A stretch of DNA of 64,000 nucleotides from Ectobius pallidus (Eukaryota; Arthropoda; Insecta; Blattodea; Ectobiidae): NCBI GenBank assembly GCA_964059195.1, contig CAXKWD010000008.1, positions 42,647,502 through 42,711,501 on the forward strand. The letters are read 5' to 3'. Below are positions 57,715 through 64,000 of the stretch, one piece after another (position 1 is the first letter of the stretch; every line of letters starts with the position of its first letter). The translations under genes and the position numbers were made by a program. The notes beneath the pieces were generated by a model. It was not told the origin of the DNA, ran no database searches, and saw nothing but the letters and a program-made list of their open reading frames with translations.

Positions 57715-58090
57715 AAAAAAACCTCGCGTAAGAGTGTGTACCCCGGCGTTCTATGCCATAAGGGCGTAACAACTTATATTAAAAGACCGTGCGTAAAAAG
57801 TGGGTGTCCAGACGTCCATGGCATAAGGGCGTAACAAAATTGGTAAAAAACCTAGCGTAAGAGGGGGTATCCAGACGTCCATGGCATAAGGGCGTAACAA
57901 AATGTGTAAAAAACCCGTGCGTAAGAGTGCATGTCCAGACGTCCGTGGCATAAGGGCTTAACAACATTGGTAAAGAGCCTTGCGTAAGAGTGCGTTTCTG
58001 GGCGTCGTTGGCAAAAGGGCTTAACAACATTGGTAACAAGCCTTGCGTAAGAGTGCGTACCCAGGAGTCGTTGGCAATAGTTCATAACTG
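57715..58090 (-). repeat. 63-bp subterminal tandem array, right copy
   Basis: Mirror image of 31133-31505, with the same number of units in the same order. CCAGACGTCCATGGCATAAG marks each inner unit. Confidence 0.85.
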
Positions 58091-58169
58091 CGACGCCGGG
58101 CGTCGGGTAGGGGAAACGGGAAGTTGCCAAACTTTCTTATTTTGGGGATGAACGCTACCCATTACTACT

Positions 58170-58409
58170 CAAGAACGTATGCATAGGATCAAGAGGAAGG
58201 ATTCTCCACAGTGTCACTGTTGTCAGCTGATCACCATTCAACACATACTTCTTTCCTCTCCAGAAGTTAATACTAGAACTCATGACTTTTATAACGAACT
58301 GCGTACAGTATATGGGTACAGCCCAAGGTCGTTAACAGAATTTACTGAGGATGAACCACACAAAGCAGCTAGCGTATTATCAAGATTCCTACGTAAGTGC
58401 AAAATTTAA
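58170..58409 (+). pseudogene. I-clade-like ORF2, C-terminal end (separated from the rest by 27 kb)
   Basis: The frame reads QERMHRIKRKDSPQCHCCQL, TIQHILLSSPEV, FYNELRTVYG, SVLSRFLRKCKI and stops at 58409. A Cys/His motif (CHCC...H) after the RNase H domain is typical of I-clade ORF2 ends, although the final CP is SP here. Joined to 31051 across one CAAGAA copy it continues ...KRLSQ in frame. So the giant element inserted when this segment was still colinear. About 90 bp of 3' UTR follow. Confidence 0.85.
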
Positions 58410-58559
58410 CTGAAATTAGGATACTACATTCAACGTTCATAATTTTTACTTAATAACATCAACTACATTCACGGACATCAAAACCCGGGGTGTGACTCTA
58501 TAAATAAACAGGAAGTGAAGTGATAAGCAAATGGTGGTAGTTTATTGAATAGCCTAATG
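58410..58559. other. 3' end of the I-like element and junction
   Basis: Short AT-rich 3' region of the I-like element, then transition to the minus-strand RT relic. No exact boundary can be set. Confidence 0.4.
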
Positions 58560-59686
58560 CCCACACATTGATAGGAATTAAGTGTCTTATTGAGCTTATA
58601 ATGTGCTCTATGAATACGAAAATTAAATCTCGTACCGTAGTTATGCAATTGATTACATTCAGTTAATTGAGTTAGATTTTTTGGTGGATACTTAACAGCT
58701 TAAAATATAAGTATTGTAAGAATTCTCTGTCTTACAAATAGAGGTCTACAGTGATATAACCAGTTAGCATTAGGCATAAAACGAATTGATTTTTTCTGTA
58801 GTATTAGCACATCTTTCACCTTAGTACCATTGCCCTCAAAACAATATACCATACAGTAAAACACTATGAAAAAAAGTAAAGTAGCACTCTCTTGAGTATC
58901 CATCTGGAAGTAATGTCTTCAATAATCTTAACTGGTACACAAAACTAGACACTTTTAATAAGGTTATCCCATGATAGTTTAGAGTTAATATTGATACCTA
59001 ATAGTTTCACACTACTTGATTCGTTAGTGCTGCTTATTACACTATTATTAAGAAGTGTAAGAGTAATATTTTGAGTTTTACCTGGATTGAGCAGAAATTT
59101 GTTTGCAGTACACCATTCAGATACCTCTGTGAGTACCACATTTGACGAAGTATTTGTTACTTGCTGGTAGTTACTATCAGAGATAAGAAAGTTGCATCAT
59201 CGGCAAACATAACAGTTTTCACAGTCACATTCTTCGGCAAGTCATTCACCATTATCCAAAAGAGAAGGTGTACCAGCACTGACACCTGCGGCACTCCGAA
59301 ATTCTCCCTATTGGCAGTAGACTAAGAACCATCCACACAAACATTCTGATAACGATCCATCAAATAAGATTCAATTATTTTGATTTTGTTAATGTTTATT
59401 CCATAATACCTGAGTTTGTTTAGCAGTAAGGCCCGGTCTACACAGTCAAATGCCTTACTCAAGTCGCACAGGGCGGCTTGAGAGACCTTACCATCTTCAA
59501 AATCTTCAATCCAGGGGTTTATAAAAACATCATTGTGCATTGAAAGTTAACATATTTGGCCTATAGCCAAACAGCAATGCTGAAATCAGGTTATTTGCCT
59601 CAACATAGTCACTAACTTGTGTTTTTATGATCACCTCAAAAATCTTAGCTATCACTGGGACGATGGAGATTGGCCTATAGATAGGC
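58560..59686 (-). pseudogene. non-LTR retrotransposon F, RT (main part, minus strand)
   Basis: Reading from 59686 down: IYRPISIVPVIAKIFEVIIK, NNLISALLFGYRPN, ALCDLSKAFDCVDRALLLNK, YQNVCVDGS, then a G..QG-like region with stops, the catalytic-block region near 59200 (VMFADDATFLI, frameshifted), CTANKFLLNPGKTQN, KLLGININSKLSWDNLI, LILQKKSIRFM and YHCRPLFVRQRILTILIF. A Jockey-like RT with several frameshifts. The N-terminal piece continues at 61071 after a MITE. Confidence 0.8.
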
Positions 59687-61070
59687 CAGTAGCGGCTCGT
59701 ACTTGTAAACGTAGGTGAAGCTCAAATCAAGGTTTGCAAAGTTCATGTCGGTGCATTAACAGTAGGAAATACAGTACAAAGTTCTCCCACAAGGGGAAGA
59801 AGGTGGCTTTGTATATTTATCCCTGCTATCAATGCACATAGGCCTACATGCACGTTATTATGTTACATTGCTTACCTATTTGTTGTATGTCAAGTTGATC
59901 CTCCTATCCTCCAGAGCACGAATAACATTTAAAAATTCACAGACTCCAGTTTCATTCTATGCCTAAGGTGAAGGCATGGCCAACAGAATAGCTTTTTAAT
60001 GTAATAGTTCCTACATAACCACTGGTGCTGGTTGTACCACGAAGAGTTTAATTTGTCTTTGTATGGCTTGCTAGCCTGGGAATTTAATTTTTCTCTTATT
60101 ATACTCTCTCTAACGACTAAAGGGAGTATGTATCCGTTTTAACAGATTCAGTTTTACATTACAGCTTGTGATAAATTTATATTGCCAAACACAATGAAAG
60201 TAAACAGCTTTTTTTTTTAAACTGAAGCTCACCTGAACTAATAAAGTGAAATCACTCTTAAATATACGTTACGAACAATCACAACTGACACATAGCAACA
60301 CATGGAACAGACTGACAATTTGGAGGGAATGCATGTTCCCACGAATATTCATCAGAGTAGAATGACTGTGTTCAAAACATAAAACTTACTTTCCATTTAC
60401 TTCCCTGCTACAGTACTTTAAAATTATTAGTGGGATTCTCAATTAAGAATCTGCAAAAATGTAGTCCCCCCCCCCCCAAAAAAAGCGAGGAAATATAATG
60501 CCTTCTTATCTTACTTAATAAAACTTAGAAAATAGAATCAGAGCTAAATTTATTTTACTTTGTAGGAAAACTACAGTATTTTGGAAAGAAGTGTCATTTA
60601 GACGGTCCCGGCCGGGGAGACAAGTAGTCATAAATCTATCGGCTTAGCTCGGTGAGTATTGGCAAGGAGGCAAGAAGACCAAAAATTGTCTGCTTCAAAT
60701 ATGACGTATATCCCGAAGAGAGGGTGGAGTAGCGGGGGAAATTTTCTACGCTTTGCCATAGCAACCGCTGTAAATAAGAAGAGCAAGAGACGCTGGAAAG
60801 TTTGTTCTTCACCCAGCCCATTGGTGTTCCGTGATTGCCCTCCTGGTGAATGTTGAGGAACTGCGGAACGCTGTCTCTGGCGCGAACATTCAAACAATAT
60901 ATTACTGAATTTCATCTTACGAGAATAACAGTAAAAGTAATAACGATAATAATACTAAAATAATAATTATGATCACAAAAATAATTATTATAAATAAAAT
61001 TAGAATCAAATAAGTAGGAAATGGTAGGTGAATTTGTTCTTCACCATCTTCCCCTGAATAGCCGCTACTG
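59687..61070. mobile_element. 1,384-bp hAT-like MITE
   Basis: Ends CAGTAGCGGCT and AGCCGCTACTG are perfect 11-bp inverted repeats. Flanks AGATAGGC (59679-59686) and AGATATGC (61071-61078) form an 8-bp TSD with one mismatch, the hAT hallmark. The insert splits the RT between AKLIPIF and YRPISIV. The interior is mostly non-coding; a frame at 60628-60915 has no motif. A C10A8 run is at about 60467-60485 and an AAT-rich stretch at 60930-61000. Confidence 0.8.
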
Positions 61071-61250
61071 AGATATGCACTGATTTCTTATTCCCTTTCT
61101 TATAAATATCGGAATTAATTTGGCAACCTTAAGCTTATCAGCAATAATGCCATCAACTATACAGGCATTAACACACCATGATAACGGTACACTCACAACC
61201 TCACCAATATATTTAAGTAGATCATTGGGCAAATTATACGCTAGTCGTAT
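61071..61250 (-). pseudogene. non-LTR retrotransposon F, RT N-terminal piece
   Basis: The minus strand gives PLSWCVNACIVDGIIADKLK and VAKLIPIF, the block just before YRPIS. It is truncated at about 61250. Together with 58560-59686 it restores block order across the MITE. Confidence 0.7.
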
Positions 61251-62255
61251 GCTAGTTGCGAATTACAAATAATAGTAATAACAATAATAATAATAATAAT
61301 AATAATAACAAGAACAACAACGGACAGTTTATTGCTCATTAGACTTGTGGTAAAGTTTCAACAAAAGTTGGTTGAAGCTAATATTGAAAGTACCCCATTC
61401 TACCCTGCAATTATAAAAAAAGCGTATCCTATTTCGATAATATAAGCACAAACAGAGGAACCTTCTACTACTTCTCTCTCACTATATAACTATCCATCTA
61501 TCTACTTATCTACATGCACTGATGAAAAAGTAGTATATAGAAAGCCTTTTTTCATATATACTGTATATTATAAATTACAAAGTAAGATTTCTACTTATTA
61601 TTTCAATAAAAAATACAGCCACTTTTGATATTCACGTATCAACACATAATAATAATAACAATGATATGATATGTAGTCAGTGTTTTTTCTTTAGTAGATT
61701 TCAGCAATCAAATCAAATGAAGACTATGTATGTTTTAAGTTCACTTCATAATGTTTGACGAAGGAAGTTATTAGAATATATGATTTGAGTTAATTGTTTT
61801 TCGATGTCTGTTATCTCTTGATAAAACAAACAGGAGAGTACAAAAAAGATTAAAAATAGTAAACAGCTATTACTTGACATGAAGATGACAATGCCCACTA
61901 ATGAGTCCTCGTCACAGTCGTCAGATTAAGAAACTACAAACAATGCCTGGTTTACTGCTGGTACTGGGACCGCCATAGAGATTGATTTCATACTCGACAG
62001 CATTGCAGGAGAGGACTGGAATGATGTAAACCTTCCACCTTCTTTCATGCACTGAGATGCAAGCAAGGCTCAATTTACATTTCGGGTCACAAGGCGATTT
62101 CTAGTTTTTGTTTTCGTAAAATTTACCTGCAAAAATGGACATATTATATTATGTGTTTTTCTACTTACGTTTCAAAGAGGCAATGGGATGAAAGGGGATA
62201 AAAATTATACATATTACAAGAAAAAATTAATGTATATATATATATATATACGTAT
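61251..62255. other. AT-rich DNA, microsatellites, no gene
   Basis: (AAT)n at about 61266-61312 abuts the truncated RT. AT-rich to 62255, with a short TA run at 62230-62250. I see no coding or repeat family. Confidence 0.6.
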
Positions 62256-62261
62256 ATCTCT

Positions 62262-62516
62262 TGAAATATCAAGATGGCGCCGAGTCAGTTAAATGTGTCT
62301 GCTACCACTCCTGCTAAATGACACATTATTCTTGACGACAAGTGCTCTTCATGTAAAAGAATTGTCATGAATGGCATACTTTACCAATTGTGCGATAAAT
62401 GGTGGCTTTTTAAGTGTGCTAAAATTTGTGAATCTGGTAAAGTACGATGAAAACACACAACGGTTCTGTACGAAGTGCAACGAGATCCAACATGGCGATG
62501 TCAACAAAGATGAATA
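62262..62516 (+). pseudogene. non-LTR retrotransposon ORF1 N-terminus with PHD-like finger
   Basis: Translation in one frame is KMAPSQLNVSATTPAK, stop, HIILDDKCSSCKRIVMNGIL, YQLCDKWWLFKCAKICES. C..C...G..C/L-C..WW.F.C matches the PHD-type finger at the N-terminus of many insect non-LTR ORF1 proteins (WFHxxC). A stop and a later frameshift show decay. It runs into a hAT MITE and continues after it with a coiled coil. Confidence 0.6.
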
Positions 62517-62524
62517 CAATAGAC

Positions 62525-62778
62525 CAGCGTTTCTCAACCTTATTGAACCCGAGGACCTCTAGAATGTCTAAAAAATTTTACGGACCCCTAATTTTACATT
62601 CCATTTTTAAAAGACGGCCTATATTCTAAATATTTGGGGTATTAATTATAGGTCATTATAACGAAATATGTGAAAAATTTTTACTTCTTTACTTTCCACT
62701 TGCTTTATGATATTTTAAAATTATGTCTGCGGACCATCTGCACCATCTTCGCGGACCACTGATGGTTGAGAAACGCTG
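62525..62778. mobile_element. 254-bp hAT MITE with exact 8-bp TSD
   Basis: CAGCGTTTCTCAACC and GGTTGAGAAACGCTG are perfect 15-bp terminal inverted repeats of the widespread CAGNGTTTCTCAACC type. TSD CAATAGAC at 62517-62524 and 62779-62786 is exact. The interior includes GCGGACC repeats and is non-coding. It splits the ORF1 relic. Confidence 0.95.
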
Positions 62779-62786
62779 CAATAGAC

Positions 62787-63205
62787 AATACAAAGATAAT
62801 TATTGATATTCTACAAAATGATTTGATAACTTTGAAGCAAGAAAATAAAAGTCTAAAATGCAGAATTGACTTTCTAGAGGAAATTTTAACAAATAACACA
62901 TTGGCACAAGAAGTAAACAACTATCAATGTAGATCAGGTGCCATAACAAATGAAGCTCCTGCTTCAAGGCAAAGGACACTTGAGTATCCCCAAAATGGTA
63001 GAGGATGGGAATCTGTCCTACTATTTTGGCACAAGAAGCAAACAACTATCAATATAGATCAGGTGCCATTAGAAATGAAGCCCCTGTTTCAAGGCAAAGA
63101 ACACTTGAGTGTCACCTTAATGACAGTGAATGGGAATTTGTACCTTATAAACTAATGCCTGTTGCTCACGGTCAAATTGTTTCGTTAAATTTATTGTACA
63201 ACTAA
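62787..63205 (+). pseudogene. non-LTR retrotransposon ORF1, coiled-coil part
   Basis: After the MITE the frame gives TKIIIDILQNDLITLKQENK and LKCRIDFLEEILTNN, a heptad-rich helix typical of ORF1 proteins behind a PHD finger. Two diverged ~42-residue repeats follow (AQEVNNYQCRSGAITNEAP and AQEANNYQYRSGAIRNEAP), coded by the 125-bp tandem duplication and in different frames. No RT follows. Confidence 0.55.
62901..63150. repeat. 125-bp tandem duplication, two diverged units
   Basis: TTGGCACAAGAAG starts a unit at 62901 and again at 63026. The two share AACAACTATCAAT, AGATCAGGTGCCAT and TTCAAGGCAAAG with scattered differences. 125 is not a multiple of 3, so the second copy is out of frame with the first. 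Confidence 0.8.
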
Positions 63206-63506
63206 TTTAACCAAACGTGTAGCCAAATACCTCTTGTTAACGGTCAATTGAGTCATAAAATGCATACTAGCAAAAGATTCTCCCTTTGTGTACTAAATTT
63301 CGCAACATCGTATTATTACCCTGCCACCTAGTGGTAGACTCCTGTACTCTAAATTTTGAGCCACTCATACTCTACTGCTAATGGTAGTTTGTTGTATCGT
63401 TTACATTAAAAGACAACAATTATCCAGATTAATTGAGATGGGACAAGATCACATTATTAAGATAATTTACAAAACTTATAAATAATTTATTTCAGTGTTA
63501 TGATAT
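63206..63506. other. unassigned sequence
   Basis: AT-rich, no motif recognised. Confidence 0.5.
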
Positions 63507-63872
63507 TTGCGAAAGACAAATATAAGGTGGAGTTTAAGCTCCGCCCACTCGATATTCACATTTTCACATTCTCAGCGCAGCATGGCGACAAACTATCCTT
63601 GTATATTGTCGCCGACACTCCCGACCATACCAAATATTAAAAATGCGGGAGTGCCCCTTGTACCAAATATTAAAACTGCGAGTGTGTCCCTAGTACCTAA
63701 TATTAAAACTTCGAGAGTGCCCCTTGTACCAGATATTAAAAATTCGAGAGTACCCATAGGTTTGCCTTGTACCCAACAGTTTGTCAGCCTGTTTATCCTC
63801 GAAGAATTCGCTAGATCGTGGTATAAAAGGAAGTGCTTCGCTGGGGGAGGGCTATTTCTCATGCGACGATGA
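63507..63872 (+). CDS. 121-codon open frame with a 12-residue repeat (unknown)
   Basis: Starts ATG at 63507. Residues ~42-82 are four ~12-residue repeats of the form PNIKxAxVxLV (36-bp DNA period, 63628-63765). The frame ends ARSWYKRKCFAGGGLFLMRR. A TATA-like GGTATAAAAGG lies at about 63818-63828, inside the frame, which argues that this may be non-coding promoter-like DNA. No family recognised; the 36-bp period alone keeps the frame open. Confidence 0.25.
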   Translation: MRKTNIRWSLSSAHSIFTFSHSQRSMATNYPCILSPTLPTIPNIKNAGVPLVPNIKTASVSLVPNIKTSRVPLVPDIKNSRVPIGLPCTQQFVSLFILEEFARSWYKRKCFAGGGLFLMRR

Positions 63873-64000
63873 ACCTTATATTTGGTTTTTCCCAAGATTT
63901 TATTAAAGGTGACCTTTAAATCTGCCGAACATTAATACTTTAGCTATTTATAATTATTATTGTAATTTTATAAATTTCACATCCTGTTGTAAGATTTCCT

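Larger units (their letters stand above)
31052..58169. mobile_element. 27.1-kb palindromic mobile element with 6-bp TSD (ancestral ~15.4 kb)
   Basis: CAAGAA lies on both sides (31046-31051 and 58170-58175). The element starts AGCAGTAAGGGGTAGCG and ends with the reverse complement of AGTAGTAATGGGTAGCG. Removing it with one TSD copy rejoins the I-like ORF2 in frame. The arms are ~5.3 kb: 31052-31590 plus 42307 to about 47075 on the left, about 51455-58169 on the right. The left arm hosts a Gypsy element and the right arm a solo LTR. The loop (47075-51455) holds a satellite and gene relics. A 6-bp TSD, AG termini and ~15 kb size recall Polinton/Maverick elements, but I find no polymerase, integrase, ATPase, protease or capsid frame. 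It may be a non-autonomous derivative or something new. Confidence 0.85.
51455..58169 (-). repeat. right arm of the giant palindrome
   Basis: Reverse complement of the left arm (31052-31590 and 42307-47075). It differs by a 976-bp solo LTR (52017-52992) and by two extra copies of a ~215-bp segment (53130-53565). Without these the arm is ~5.3 kb, equal to the left. By eye identity is high, with scattered single-base changes. Confidence 0.9.

Noticed and set aside
31052..58169. Complete Polinton/Maverick
   Set aside because: Termini and TSD fit, but I found no PolB, retroviral-type integrase outside the Gypsy insert, packaging ATPase, protease or capsid frame.
60628..60915. 95-codon minus-strand frame inside the hAT-like MITE
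   Set aside because: No transposase motif (hAT dimerisation or BED finger); overlapping frames on both strands suggest chance in a locally GC-richer stretch.

Overview
This window reads as repeat-rich, AT-rich intergenic DNA from a large arthropod genome. It is most likely a hemimetabolous insect (a cockroach or relative is plausible), judged from insect-type non-LTR retrotransposons with PHD/coiled-coil ORF1 proteins, Penelope-like fragments, a tRNA-derived SINE and hAT-type MITEs. I see no intact host gene. Nearly everything recognisable is a transposable element, and many are nested, so insertion order can be read from target-site duplications (TSDs) and interrupted reading frames.

Layout. 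1-3015 is featureless AT-rich DNA. At 3.0-3.3 kb a Penelope-like GIY-YIG fragment lies head-to-head with a hammerhead-like motif. At 3.3-8.7 kb is a decayed non-LTR retrotransposon (ORF1 tail, endonuclease, RT), split by a hAT-like end and a Penelope-like fragment that carries a well-formed hammerhead ribozyme. A SINE with a 13-bp TSD lies at 9.05-9.35 kb. A second non-LTR element (9.6-10.6 kb) resumes at 19.1-19.75 kb. Between its halves sits an 8.5-kb DNA transposon with ~0.55-kb inverted repeats and a zinc-binding, DDE-like transposase. That transposase is itself split by a 3,030-bp palindromic element (13550-16579); removing it with one 3-bp TSD copy leaves one continuous 884-codon frame. 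20-25 kb holds small non-LTR fragments, MITEs, hairpins and microsatellites.

An I-clade-like retrotransposon (ORF1 zinc knuckles, endonuclease, RT, RNase H) runs from about 26.3 to 31.05 kb, and its last ~80 codons are at 58.17-58.41 kb. The 27,118 bp between them (31052-58169) form one inserted structure flanked by the 6-bp TSD CAAGAA, with ends AG...CT. It is a giant palindrome with ~5.3-kb arms. Its left arm holds a nearly intact Gypsy-type LTR retrotransposon (31591-42302, TSD AACG) and its right arm a solo LTR (52017-52992, TSD ATTTA). Subtracting both gives an ancestral element of about 15.4 kb. The loop holds a ~250-bp satellite array plus ~0.9 kb of unique DNA with a decayed BIR (inhibitor-of-apoptosis) domain and a second protein-like relic. 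Size, TSD length and termini resemble Polinton/Maverick elements, but none of their genes is present. This is the most unusual object in the window.

58.5-61.25 kb holds a minus-strand RT relic split by a 1,384-bp hAT-like MITE. 62.2-63.2 kb holds a PHD/coiled-coil ORF1 relic split by a 254-bp hAT MITE with an exact 8-bp TSD. The window ends in AT-rich DNA with a small ORF containing a 12-residue repeat. All readings are by eye; identities and boundaries marked approximate need alignment.
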